From the NCBI RefSeq assembly GCF_017872555.1, contig NZ_JAEDOX010000006.1, forward strand, positions 93,292-157,291: 64,000 nucleotides of DNA. Direction: 5' to 3'. Of this stretch, positions 54,058-62,930 are shown piece after piece. Below the pieces are notes generated by a model, which saw only the letters and a list, made by a program, of their open reading frames with translations, did no database searches and was not told the DNA's origin. The stretch comes from Ruegeria sp. HKCCSA071. Its GTDB lineage: Bacteria; Pseudomonadota; Alphaproteobacteria; Rhodobacterales; Rhodobacteraceae. Every line of letters begins with the position of its first letter. Positions within the stretch are counted from its first letter, which is position 1. The position numbers and the translations under genes were made by a program.

Positions 54058-56173
54058 AAAGGTTGTCATACTGGGCGGTGGCGTGGCCGGAATGAGCGCC
54101 GCGCATGAGCTGATCGAGCGCGGGTACGAGGTCGAGATTCACGAGCGCCAGCTGATCCCCGGCGGTAAGGCACGCAGCATCCCCGTGATGAAGGGCGAAG
54201 GCGATCACGGGTCCAAGGCGAAACACATCAAGGCGCTTGAACAATGGGCCGAGATGGACGGCGCCAGTTATCCTCCCGGTGTGAAACGCCCCTGGCTGCC
54301 CGGCGAGCATGGGTTCCGGTTCTTTCCGAATTTCTACCGCCATATCACTGATACGATGGCGCGCACGCCCTATTACGGCAAAGGCACCTGTTACGATAAT
54401 CTGGTGTCCACCACTCAGGTTCTGGTCAGCCAGTTCGACGACCCAGGCATCATTGTTCCCGAACGGTTTCCCCGCACGCTGAAAGACGTGGCCGATGCGC
54501 TCAAGACGGTTGCATTCACGCTCTCGCCCCGTGACCAGATCGCCTATGAGGATGTCGAACATTTCATCGCCTGCATGTGGCGCATCGCAACATCCTGCAA
54601 GGAACGCCGGTTCGATGAATATGAGCGCATCGGGTGGTGGGATTTCATCGGTGCCGAACAACGCTCGGAAGCGTATCAGAAGTTTCTGGCCATTGGCCTG
54701 ACCCGTTCGCTGGTGGCCGCGAAGGCGACAACTGCCAGTACAAAGACCGTGGGCGACATCGCGGTTCAGCTTCAGCTGGGTATCGCGACGCCCGAGCCGC
54801 ATGGCAACCGGCTGTTGAACGGCCCCACTAACCTTGTCTGGATACAGCCGTGGCTGGATTACCTCAAAAGCAAGGGGGTCGTGTACAAGTTCAACTCAAA
54901 GGTTACGGGCATCGACTGCCAGGAGGGCCGCATCGTCAGCGCGACGGTTGAACAGGATGGCGAGGAAAAGCAGGTCACCGGGGATTGGTTCATCAGTGCG
55001 ATGCCGATCGAACGGATCGCGCCGCTGATCACCCCTGCGATGACGGCACTTGACCCGTCTCTGGCCAAGCTGCCGCTGCTGGCCGAAGACGTGCAATGGA
55101 TGAACGGAATTCAGTTCTATCTGACAAAGGATGTTGAACTGACGCACGGCCATGTCATTTTCATTGACAGCCCATGGGCCCTGACAGCGGTTTCACAAAA
55201 ACAGTTCTGGTCGGCCATCAACTTTGAAAACTGGGCAGAAGGCAAGACCAAGGGTTTGCTTTCAATAGATATCTCGGAATGGGACAAGCCGGGGCTGAAC
55301 GGAAAAACCGCGCGTGATTGCAGCCGTGAGGAGATTGCGCAAGAGGTTTGGGAACAGCTCAAGCGGAGCGTCAACGTGGATGGCCAGACCGTCCTGCGCG
55401 ACGAGGATATGCATTACTGGTTCCTTGATCCGGATATTGTGCAGGATCCCAACGACCCCAAGCGCCAAACCAATGTGGAGCCGCTTTTGGTCAATCGCAT
55501 CAACAGCTGGCGGTTGCGCCCCGAGGCGGCCACGTTGATCCCGAACTTCATGCTGGCGTCGGATTATGTGCGCACCTACACCGATCTTGCCACCATGGAA
55601 GGGGCGAACGAAGCGGCGCGCCGGGCGGTCAATGCCATCCTGCAACGCGGCGGATCAAAAGCTGAGCCCTGCCAGATCTGGGACCTGCACGAGCCGGATA
55701 TCCTGAAACCGCTGCGCGCCTATGATTTTGCCCGCTATCAGGCCGGCCTGCCCTGGGACAACCGGTTTGCGGTTGCAGTCGAAGCCGCGCTGAGGATGGG
55801 ACAGGATTCCGTGGGTGTTGAGCGTGGCGGTGAAGGGCCGCTGGCCGTCATCGGGGAACCGGCGGCTGAGTATTCAAAACCCGGCGGGATTACCGAAGAC
55901 CCTGCTATTGCGGACGCGTTGCGCATGATCTGCCCTCCGAAAGAACTGTTTGACCTGATGGCGGCCTACGAGCCGACCGCTGATCTTCCGATCCCGGGAG
56001 AGGAGATTGCAGAGGATGTTGCCTTTGATCTGGGCCGGGACAGCGGCCAGTCGGGGGTGTTGTCCAAAGCCTTGCCGCTGACGGATTCACCTTTGTCGAC
56101 AACCGGAACCAACCTTGCGGAGACGGGCAGGAACGAGACCAAAACCCGTGTGATCATCACCCAGAAGGGATGA
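54050..56173 (+). CDS. FAD-dependent amine-oxidase/phytoene-desaturase-like oxidoreductase
   Basis: 707 residues. The FAD-binding fold is at the start (VVILGGGVAGMSAAHELIERG, then IHERQLIPGGKARS), as in carotenoid desaturases and hydroxysqualene dehydroxylase. A later EHGFRFFPNFYRHI segment is also typical of those enzymes. The catalytic body extends to about residue 600. The last 60 residues are Ser/Thr/Gly/Asp-rich and look disordered. The neighbouring polyprenyl synthase suggests an isoprenoid substrate. The start at 54050 overlaps the previous gene and follows AAAGGAA. The disordered tail could serve encapsulation, but the canonical GSL-type peptide is absent. Confidence 0.8.
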   Translation: MAEKVVILGGGVAGMSAAHELIERGYEVEIHERQLIPGGKARSIPVMKGEGDHGSKAKHIKALEQWAEMDGASYPPGVKRPWLPGEHGFRFFPNFYRHITDTMARTPYYGKGTCYDNLVSTTQVLVSQFDDPGIIVPERFPRTLKDVADALKTVAFTLSPRDQIAYEDVEHFIACMWRIATSCKERRFDEYERIGWWDFIGAEQRSEAYQKFLAIGLTRSLVAAKATTASTKTVGDIAVQLQLGIATPEPHGNRLLNGPTNLVWIQPWLDYLKSKGVVYKFNSKVTGIDCQEGRIVSATVEQDGEEKQVTGDWFISAMPIERIAPLITPAMTALDPSLAKLPLLAEDVQWMNGIQFYLTKDVELTHGHVIFIDSPWALTAVSQKQFWSAINFENWAEGKTKGLLSIDISEWDKPGLNGKTARDCSREEIAQEVWEQLKRSVNVDGQTVLRDEDMHYWFLDPDIVQDPNDPKRQTNVEPLLVNRINSWRLRPEAATLIPNFMLASDYVRTYTDLATMEGANEAARRAVNAILQRGGSKAEPCQIWDLHEPDILKPLRAYDFARYQAGLPWDNRFAVAVEAALRMGQDSVGVERGGEGPLAVIGEPAAEYSKPGGITEDPAIADALRMICPPKELFDLMAAYEPTADLPIPGEEIAEDVAFDLGRDSGQSGVLSKALPLTDSPLSTTGTNLAETGRNETKTRVIITQKG

Positions 56174-56177
56174 CCCT

Positions 56178-57248
56178 GTGGCCACTGGCACAGCACATCT
56201 GGATCCTGCGGCACAGCAGGATTTTCTGAAAACGTTGACCTCATACGGGGATCGCGCCCGAGAGACGCTTTTGCAGCTGTTGCCGACGGGCGAGCCGCAG
56301 GCTTATCTGTACGGGCCGATGCGGGATTACATCGAAACCTCGGGCAAGGGGTTGCGGCCCGCGCTGTTGCTGGCCACCTGCGAGGCTTTCGGCGGTGACA
56401 GCGAAAACGCACGGGTGTCTGCCGCCGTTCTTGAACTGCTGCACAACGCATTTCTGATCCATGACGATATCGAGGATCAAAGCGATTTCAGGCGCGGGCG
56501 CGAATGTATGCACAAGCGGCTTGGGGTTCCTCTGGCGATCAATACCGGCGACGGGATGCAATCGCTGGCCCTGCGCCTGTTGCGCCAGAACCTTGGGCCG
56601 CTGGGCCCTGAAACGGGTATACGCGTGGTGGACGAGTTCGATCACCTTTTGCAGCAGTCCATTGAAGGTCAGGCGCTGGAGCTTGGCTGGATACGGGACA
56701 ACCGGCTGAACGTGGATGCATCGGATTATCTGACGATGTGTCTGAAAAAGACCTGCTGGTACAGTTTCATTCACCCCATGCGCATCGGGGCGCTGATTGC
56801 CCGGCCACATGATGTGGCGTCAGGCGCGCTTAATCTGGACGATTTCAACGCGTTTGGGTTTTTTCTGGGGGCCGCGTTTCAGATACAGGATGATGTTCTG
56901 AACCTCGTGGGCTCGCAGGACAAATATGGCAAAGAGATCGGCGGGGACATTTACGAAGGCAAACGCACGCTGATGCTGGGGCGGCTTAGCTTGCAGGCGG
57001 ATGAGCCCGAAAAAGCGCGCCTGTCGGAGATGCTGTCAAACCCGCGTGACAACCGCTCGACGCAGGATGTCAGCTGGGTTCTGGATCGCATGGATCACTA
57101 TGGCTGCATCAGATATGCACAGGACGCGGCCAATGACCTTCTGGCCTCGGCCCGTCAGGAGTTTGCGCAGGTTTTTGCGGCCACCGAAGAAGTGCCGCGC
57201 GCGTTTCTGGGTCATTTCATGGACTATCTCGTAACCCGTCAGGTTTGA
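56178..57248 (+). CDS. Polyprenyl diphosphate synthase (trans-isoprenyl synthase family)
   Basis: 356 residues. The first Asp-rich motif is HDDIEDQSDFRRG and the second region is FQIQDDVLNLVG, followed by KEIGGDIYEGKRTLML. The GKGLRPALLL segment binds the diphosphate. It condenses IPP with an allylic diphosphate. The second motif is DDVLN rather than DDxxD, as in several long-chain or atypical synthases, so chain length cannot be told. The GTG start lies 4 bases after the FAD gene. It is not near known carotenoid, ubiquinone or dxs genes, which supports a role specific to this operon. Confidence 0.87.
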   Translation: MATGTAHLDPAAQQDFLKTLTSYGDRARETLLQLLPTGEPQAYLYGPMRDYIETSGKGLRPALLLATCEAFGGDSENARVSAAVLELLHNAFLIHDDIEDQSDFRRGRECMHKRLGVPLAINTGDGMQSLALRLLRQNLGPLGPETGIRVVDEFDHLLQQSIEGQALELGWIRDNRLNVDASDYLTMCLKKTCWYSFIHPMRIGALIARPHDVASGALNLDDFNAFGFFLGAAFQIQDDVLNLVGSQDKYGKEIGGDIYEGKRTLMLGRLSLQADEPEKARLSEMLSNPRDNRSTQDVSWVLDRMDHYGCIRYAQDAANDLLASARQEFAQVFAATEEVPRAFLGHFMDYLVTRQV

Positions 57249-57709
57249 GCGCCCACCACCTCATACATCACGATGATCGAGGTTTGCACTGTGCCTGTGC
57301 AGGCGATCCGGCCGTGATATTCGCCGGGATCGGCAAGATCCGGCACGGTTACAATGACGGCAACATCTGTTGACTCGCCGGGGTTTAACTGGATTTGCGG
57401 GGGGACAACATTGACCCGGTTTGCCGGAAGAGTGTCGCCGTTCCGGTTGATCAGGTCACCCGGTTCGAACTGTAGTGCGACAGGCCCGCCGCCACTTGGC
57501 GCATCAAAGGACAGCAATATGGTCGCGGTGCCGCCGGGGTGGCAGGTTTTGCGGCACGCAAATGGCCCCTCAAGCGGCTGTTGCGTGTCCCGTTCAGCCC
57601 CAAGCACGCGGCGGGCGATATCCGAGATCGGTTGCGCATCCGGCTGCGGAGCGATCGGGCTGACCGGAAGCGGCGTGCTAACGTATGGTTTTCGTTCGAA
57701 ATAAGGCAT
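57239..57709 (-). CDS. Small Ig-like beta protein with a CRKTC motif, convergent to the encapsulin operon
   Basis: 156 residues from the ATG at 57709 (a TTG two codons upstream is possible). The N-terminal 40 residues are Pro-rich and probably flexible (STPLPVSPIAPQPDAQPIS). Then come CRKTCHPGG and a beta-sandwich-like stretch with QLNPGESTDVAVIVTVPDL and DPGEYHGRIACTG, as in proteins with COG1470/Ig-like repeats. It has no signal peptide. Its 3' end overlaps that of the polyprenyl synthase gene by 10 bases. I do not recognise a function; proximity suggests a possible partner of the shell system. Confidence 0.65.
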   Translation of the reverse strand: MPYFERKPYVSTPLPVSPIAPQPDAQPISDIARRVLGAERDTQQPLEGPFACRKTCHPGGTATILLSFDAPSGGGPVALQFEPGDLINRNGDTLPANRVNVVPPQIQLNPGESTDVAVIVTVPDLADPGEYHGRIACTGTVQTSIIVMYEVVGAQT

Positions 57710-57784
57710 ACCCAACTGTGCACCTGTGACGCGGATCAGTAAATGGGAAATTTACCGGATCCGCGCGACAAACACACCGCGTTA

Positions 57785-58564
57785 TTATTTGCCTTTCCAG
57801 ACCGGATCACGTTTTTCAGCAAATGCACGCGCGCCTTCAAGCTGGTCCTCGCTGGAATAGAGGACATCCACGCTGCGCAGTTGCCGCTTGGTGATGCGGT
57901 TCATGGCGTCCTGAAACTTGGCGTCTTCGGCATCGCGCACGATCTCTTTGATGGCCGCGTAGACCAGCGGTGGCCCTGACGCCAGCAGGCGGGCAAGGTC
58001 CCACGCGCGGTCCATCAGCTGATCAGCGGCGACAATTTCGTTCACCAACCCCCAGCGGTTGGCTTCTTCGGCATCAAACCAGCGGCCTGTCAGCAGCATT
58101 TCCATCGCGATGTGATAGGGGATGCGCTTGGGCAGTTTGACGCTGGCAGCATCCGCAACGGTGCCCGAGCGGATTTCCGGCAAGGCAAACGTGGCGTGGT
58201 CAGCTGCAAGGATCATGTCTGCTGACAAGGCCAACTCTAGCCCGCCGCCGCAGGCGATACCGTTGACGGCGGCAATCACGGGCTTGTTCAGATCGCGCAG
58301 CTCTTGCAGGCCTCCGAACCCGCCGACGCCGTAATCTCCGTCCACCGCGTCGCCGTCGGCGGCAGCTTTCAGATCCCAGCCGGGGCAAAAGAATTTTTCG
58401 CCCGCACCGGTCAGGATGGCCACGCGCAGGTCCGGGTCGTCGCGGAATTCAGCAAAGACTTCGCCCATTCTGCGGCTGGTGATCAGATCAATCGCGTTTG
58501 CCTTGGGGCGGTCCAGCGTAACCTCGAGGATCGAGCCATCGCGGCGGGTTTTGATCGGGTCCAT
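57785..58564 (-). CDS. caiD: Enoyl-CoA hydratase family, carnitinyl-CoA dehydratase-like
   Basis: 259 residues. Crotonase-fold motifs are ILTGAGEKFFCPGWDLK, AAVNGIACGGGLELALSADM and the Glu-containing FALPEIRSGTVADA. The CaiD-type C-terminal lid (RSVDVLYSSEDQLEGARAFAEKRDPVWKGK in two halves) fits carnitinyl-CoA or crotonobetainyl-CoA conversion. It is last in a three-gene operon with a CoA ligase and an acyl-CoA dehydrogenase. The symbol is by similarity; a generic enoyl-CoA hydratase is the alternative. Confidence 0.8.
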   Translation of the reverse strand: MDPIKTRRDGSILEVTLDRPKANAIDLITSRRMGEVFAEFRDDPDLRVAILTGAGEKFFCPGWDLKAAADGDAVDGDYGVGGFGGLQELRDLNKPVIAAVNGIACGGGLELALSADMILAADHATFALPEIRSGTVADAASVKLPKRIPYHIAMEMLLTGRWFDAEEANRWGLVNEIVAADQLMDRAWDLARLLASGPPLVYAAIKEIVRDAEDAKFQDAMNRITKRQLRSVDVLYSSEDQLEGARAFAEKRDPVWKGK

Positions 58565-58567
58565 GTT

Positions 58568-60583
58568 TCAGGCCTTTCTTATCAGGGCGTCCACGGCAAC
58601 GGCCTTGTCCGGCGTGCACAGGAGCGGGTTAATCTCGACCTCGCCAAGCGTGTCGGCATTTTGCATGACATAGGTCTGAACGGCCTCGACCGCGGCAACA
58701 ATCGCATCCATATCAGCCGCCGGTTGACCGCGATAGCCCGCCAGCAGCGGGGCGATCTTCAATTGGCTAAGGGCGGAGCGGACGTCTTCGGGCGGGCTGG
58801 GCACCAGCAAGGATACCGTATCGCGCAGCAGTTCGGTCAGCACGCCCCCTGCCCCAAGGGTCAGAACAAACCCATGCGCAGGGTCACGCACCACGCCAAT
58901 CAGAAGCTCGGCAACGGGTCCGGTGACCATCTCCTCGATCAGGATGTCTTCGGTGCCGATATCAGCCGTGACAGCCGCGACGTCCTGGGCCCGGATGCCC
59001 AGCCGAACGGCGCTGTGTTCGGATTTATGCGCAAGCCCGACACCTTTGACGGCAAAGGGGCCTTCCATCTGGTCCGCTGCGGCACGGGCAGCTTCCGCGC
59101 CCCGCACCGTCCGGTTTTGCGGGATGCGCAGGCCGCATTCCGCCAGCGCCGCCTTCGAGGCGCCTTCGGTCAGGATTTGGGTTGGTTCCATCATGCCCGG
59201 TTGCAATACGGGCGCAGCGGATGGGGCCTTGACCTGCCCTGCGGCGCGGGTCGCAGACAGCGCCTCGCGCAGGCCCATGAAGGGCACAACACCCCCGGCC
59301 ATCAGCTGTTGTGCGATGTCTTCCGGCAAAAGTTCCGGCAAGGTGGCGACAATCGCAAACCGGGCACCGGTTTCTGCCCGTACGTTCAGCGCTGCCTGCG
59401 TTGCGCAGGCCCAATCGGTAGAGTCGGTGGTCGGGTAGTCGACGATCGAGAATGTCATGTCGATATCGTCGCCCGTCATGCCCGACCAGGCCCGCGTCAT
59501 CGCCAGCTCGTCACGCCAGATATAGGTGTGATAATCCAGCGGGTTGTTCAGCGCGACCATGGGCCCGAGCGCGTCACGCAGGCGTGTCAGTTTTTCATCG
59601 TTCAGCCTTGGAAATTGCAGCCCCGTGCCGACAGCCATATCGGCAATCAGGCTCGCCTCGCCCCCCGAACAGCTGATCGAGGCGATGTTGCCCCCCGGCA
59701 GCGGTCCGTAGCAGTGCAGCAGTTTGAGTGTTTCAAGGAAGTCGGGCAGTGCCGGAAGGCGTGGAATGCCAAGCCGGTCAAGCAGCGCCTGCGCCCCGGC
59801 ATCGCTGCCCGCCAGCGACGCGGTATGGGAAACTGTTGCCGCCTGCGCCTGTTCCGATGCGCCGACCTTGAGGGCAACCAGCGGGACGCCCTTTGCATGG
59901 GCTTTGGCGGCCAGCGCCTCCCACTCACGGATGTTCTTGAAGCCTTCGATATGCAGGCCCACGGCAGTCACGCGCGGGTCATCGATCAGGGCCGAGGCGA
60001 TCTGCGCCTGACTGGTCTGAGCCATATTTCCGCAGGTCACCATATAGGCAATCGGCAACCCGCGTTTCTGCATGGTCAGGTTGATCGAGATGTTCGAGCT
60101 TTGCGTCAGGATCGCCACGCCCTTGTCGACGGGCATAACCCCGTGCTGATCCGGCCACAACAATGCCCCGTCCAGCGCGTTGATGAAGCCATAGCAGTTC
60201 GGGCCCAGAATGGGCATGTCACCGGCCGCGGCGATCAGTTGATCCTGCAAATCCCCGCCGGTGTCGTCCTCGGCCACGGCCTCGGAAAAGCCCGAGGCGA
60301 AGCAGACAGCGCCACCTGCACCCATGCTGGACAGGACTTGAACCGCTTCAATCGTGGCATGGCGGTTGATGCCGATAAAAACCGCGTCAGGTGCATTGGG
60401 CAGGTCTTCGATATGGCCATAAACCTTGTGGCCTGCAATGTCCGAAGCCTTGGGGTGGACCGGCCAGATCTGACCGGCATATCCCATGCGTTCGGATTGC
60501 AGAATAACCTGTTGGCACCATGCACCGCCGCCAATGACAGCGATGCTTTTCGGGCGCAGCAGCCGGGTCAGGTCTTTGGTCAT
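58568..60583 (-). CDS. ADP-forming acetate-CoA ligase family protein
   Basis: 671 residues. It has an N-terminal CoA-binding Rossmann domain (RLLRPKSIAVIGGGAWCQQV), succinyl-CoA-ligase-like middle domains (YGFINALDGALLWPDQ, TQSSNISINLTMQKRGLP) and a C-terminal ATP-grasp part (GPFAVKGVGLAHKSEHSAVRLG). It would activate a carboxylate such as carnitine or crotonobetaine to its CoA ester. The start at 60583 lies 2 bases after the acyl-CoA dehydrogenase stop, and the caiD-like gene follows after 3 bases. The frame is open 33 codons upstream, into the dehydrogenase gene. Confidence 0.88.
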   Translation of the reverse strand: MTKDLTRLLRPKSIAVIGGGAWCQQVILQSERMGYAGQIWPVHPKASDIAGHKVYGHIEDLPNAPDAVFIGINRHATIEAVQVLSSMGAGGAVCFASGFSEAVAEDDTGGDLQDQLIAAAGDMPILGPNCYGFINALDGALLWPDQHGVMPVDKGVAILTQSSNISINLTMQKRGLPIAYMVTCGNMAQTSQAQIASALIDDPRVTAVGLHIEGFKNIREWEALAAKAHAKGVPLVALKVGASEQAQAATVSHTASLAGSDAGAQALLDRLGIPRLPALPDFLETLKLLHCYGPLPGGNIASISCSGGEASLIADMAVGTGLQFPRLNDEKLTRLRDALGPMVALNNPLDYHTYIWRDELAMTRAWSGMTGDDIDMTFSIVDYPTTDSTDWACATQAALNVRAETGARFAIVATLPELLPEDIAQQLMAGGVVPFMGLREALSATRAAGQVKAPSAAPVLQPGMMEPTQILTEGASKAALAECGLRIPQNRTVRGAEAARAAADQMEGPFAVKGVGLAHKSEHSAVRLGIRAQDVAAVTADIGTEDILIEEMVTGPVAELLIGVVRDPAHGFVLTLGAGGVLTELLRDTVSLLVPSPPEDVRSALSQLKIAPLLAGYRGQPAADMDAIVAAVEAVQTYVMQNADTLGEVEINPLLCTPDKAVAVDALIRKA

Positions 60584-60585
60584 GG

Positions 60586-61746
60586 TCAGGCGCCCAGCGG
60601 ACGCAGAAGATCGCGGCTGATGATGTGGCGCTGAATCTCGCTGGTGCCGTCCCAGATCCGTTCGACCCGGGCGTCGCGCCAAAACCGTTCTATCGGGAAA
60701 TCATCCATCAGGCCCATGCCGCCGAAGATTTGCAGCGTCGTGTCGGTGACCCGCGCCAATGCCTCGGAGGCATAGAGCTTGGCCGAGGCGATCTCGCGGT
60801 TTGCGGGCAGGTTCTGATCCAGACGCCAAGCGGCGGCAAGGGTCAGCCAGTCGGCGGCGTCAATCTCGGTAATCATGTCGGCGATCTGGAAGCCGACGCC
60901 CTGAAACTTGCCGATGGGCTGGCCGAATTGCTTGCGCTCGGCGGCGTAATTCAGCGCATAGTCAAAGCAGCGCCGCGCGCGCCCGACCGAGAAGGCCGCA
61001 ACCGTCAGCCGGGTCGCGTAGAGCCATTCGTTCATCACCGCAAAACCGCCATCGACCTCGCCCAGAACCTGCGCATCGGACAGGCGGCAATTGTCGAAAT
61101 ACAGGATACAGTTTTTATAGCCCCTGTGGCTGACGGATCTGTAGCCGTCGCGCACTTCAAAGCCCGGTGTGCCGCGATCCACTAGGAAGGTGGTGATGCG
61201 TTTTTTGGGGCCTTTGGGGGTCTCATCCACGCCGGTGGCAACGAAGACAATGAAGAAATCCGCGTGTTCGGCGCCCGAGATGAAGTGTTTCGATCCGTTG
61301 ACGACCCAGTCGCCACCGTCGCGCACCGCCTGACATTTCATGCCGCGCACGTCCGATCCGGCATCCGGTTCAGTCATCGCCAGCGCGTCCATCTTCTCCC
61401 CGCGCACTGCGGGCAGCAGATAGCGTTCGCGCTGTTCGTCGTTGCAGGCCATGAGGATGTTTTGCGGGCGGCCAAAGAAATGCGTCAGCGCCATCGACCC
61501 ACGGCCCAGTTCACGCTCGACCAGTGTAAAATCCAGATGCGACAGGCCCGCGCCGCCCACTTCTTCGGGGAAGTTGCAGGCATAGAACCCCAGATCGATA
61601 CATTTCTGCTTGATCTCGTTGCCAAGCTCCGGCGGGACCGTTCCGCTGCGTTCCACCGCGTCTTCATGCGGGTAGATTTCTTTTTCTACAAAGCTGCGGA
61701 CCGTCGAGACGATCATGTCCTGTTCTTCTGTCAGACCAAACTGCAT
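60586..61746 (-). CDS. Acyl-CoA dehydrogenase (CaiA-like)
   Basis: 386 residues with the full ACAD layout. The N-terminal helices are DMIVSTVRSFVEKEIYPHE, the FAD-binding stretch is ALAMTEPDAGSDVRGMKCQA, and the C-terminal region is TLQIFGGMGLMDDFPIERF followed by RIWDGTSEIQR. It is first of the three-gene CoA operon and divergent from the GlxA-type regulator, so it may act on crotonobetainyl-CoA or butyrobetainyl-CoA. The start at 61746 gives the usual N-terminus; upstream codons to 61782 are unlikely to be translated. Confidence 0.9.
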   Translation of the reverse strand: MQFGLTEEQDMIVSTVRSFVEKEIYPHEDAVERSGTVPPELGNEIKQKCIDLGFYACNFPEEVGGAGLSHLDFTLVERELGRGSMALTHFFGRPQNILMACNDEQRERYLLPAVRGEKMDALAMTEPDAGSDVRGMKCQAVRDGGDWVVNGSKHFISGAEHADFFIVFVATGVDETPKGPKKRITTFLVDRGTPGFEVRDGYRSVSHRGYKNCILYFDNCRLSDAQVLGEVDGGFAVMNEWLYATRLTVAAFSVGRARRCFDYALNYAAERKQFGQPIGKFQGVGFQIADMITEIDAADWLTLAAAWRLDQNLPANREIASAKLYASEALARVTDTTLQIFGGMGLMDDFPIERFWRDARVERIWDGTSEIQRHIISRDLLRPLGA

Positions 61747-61826
61747 GGCGCGTGTTCCCTGGATCGGTGGTTGACCAACCAAACGCCATCGCTCATGGTC
61801 GCGACATGCAGAGATAGATCATTTTC

Positions 61827-62774
61827 ATGCCGAGTTCGAAAATATTATCGCAGCAGTACAATGTCCTTTTGTTCGACGGGTTCTCGAACCATTGCCTTGC
61901 GAACATGGTCGAACCGTTGCGGGCGGCAAACACCCTGTCGCGGCAGGCGTTATATGCATGGCGCTTCTGTTCGCTTGACGGCAACCCTGTTCAAAGCTCC
62001 AGCGGCCTTGTCGTGACCCCGAACGGGGCCATCGGCGATCAACAGGGGGATTTTCTTGTTGTCATGCCGTCATATGGATACCTGAAGCTGGATACGCGGT
62101 CGACCATGCGTGCCGTGCTGGCAGCGGCCAAGAAACACAAGCACCTGGCCGGGCTGGACACGGGAAGCTGGCTGCTGGCCAGCGCGGGATTGCTGGATGA
62201 CCACAGGGCGACCATTCATTGGGACGAGTTTTCGCGGTTCGAGGAAAGGTTTCCGGCGGTGGAGGCCGTGCAGGAACGGTTTGTCATCGATGGCAACCGG
62301 CTGACCTGTTCCGGGGCCATGGCCGCCTTTGATCTGGCCTTGACCCTGATCCGCCGGGATCACGGCCCGCTGCTGGCGATGGAGGTCGAGCACCTGTTCA
62401 TGAGCCGGAACGGGCGCGGCCATTATGACCTGCCTCTGAAATCCGAGGACACGCTGGTCAATCGCGCGCTGACTGTCATGCAGGCGCATCTTGAAGCACC
62501 GCTGTCAGTCCGGAGTGTGGCCCGGAAAATCGGGTGTTCGCAAAAACGGCTTGAAACGCGTGTTCAGGCGGAACTGAAAACAACTCCGCATGCGCTGTAC
62601 CGGCGTCTGCGCCTGAACCGCGCACGCAATCTGACCGAGGATACGGAACAATCCATCGCCGAGATCGCGGGGCGCTGTGGATACGAAAATGCCAGCGCCA
62701 TGACGCGTGCGTTCAAGGCCGAGTTCGGTCAGACGCCGACCGCATTTCGGAACGGAAACCTGTCGGGGCGATAA
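61827..62774 (+). CDS. GlxA family regulator (DJ-1/PfpI domain plus AraC helix-turn-helix)
   Basis: 315 residues. An N-terminal amidotransferase-like domain (NVLLFDGFSNHCLANMVEPL, GLDTGSWLLASAGLL) and a C-terminal AraC-type pair of helix-turn-helices (SVRSVARKIGCSQKRLETRV, SIAEIAGRCGYENASAMTRAF) are visible. Relatives such as GbdR and CdhR control betaine and carnitine breakdown. It is divergent from the CoA operon across an 80-base gap, so that operon is the likely target. Confidence 0.9.
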   Translation: MPSSKILSQQYNVLLFDGFSNHCLANMVEPLRAANTLSRQALYAWRFCSLDGNPVQSSSGLVVTPNGAIGDQQGDFLVVMPSYGYLKLDTRSTMRAVLAAAKKHKHLAGLDTGSWLLASAGLLDDHRATIHWDEFSRFEERFPAVEAVQERFVIDGNRLTCSGAMAAFDLALTLIRRDHGPLLAMEVEHLFMSRNGRGHYDLPLKSEDTLVNRALTVMQAHLEAPLSVRSVARKIGCSQKRLETRVQAELKTTPHALYRRLRLNRARNLTEDTEQSIAEIAGRCGYENASAMTRAFKAEFGQTPTAFRNGNLSGR

Positions 62775-62930
62775 GCCGGGACTGGCGGGAAGCCGGATTC
62801 AGGTGTCGAACTCGGAAACAAACCGCGCTTTTGTCGTGGCGATTTACGTTAGCGCCGTGGTCCACCCGTCAAAGCGCCAGAGAATATGCGTGGACAATGC
62901 GCCCACGCAGCTCAGGTTTGGTGCGGGCGT

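Noticed and set aside
58304..60634. 776-codon open frame on the plus strand opposite the CoA ligase gene
   Set aside because: The minus-strand frame has full CoA ligase domains and tight operon spacing; the plus-strand frame has none and is His/Gln/Arg-rich.
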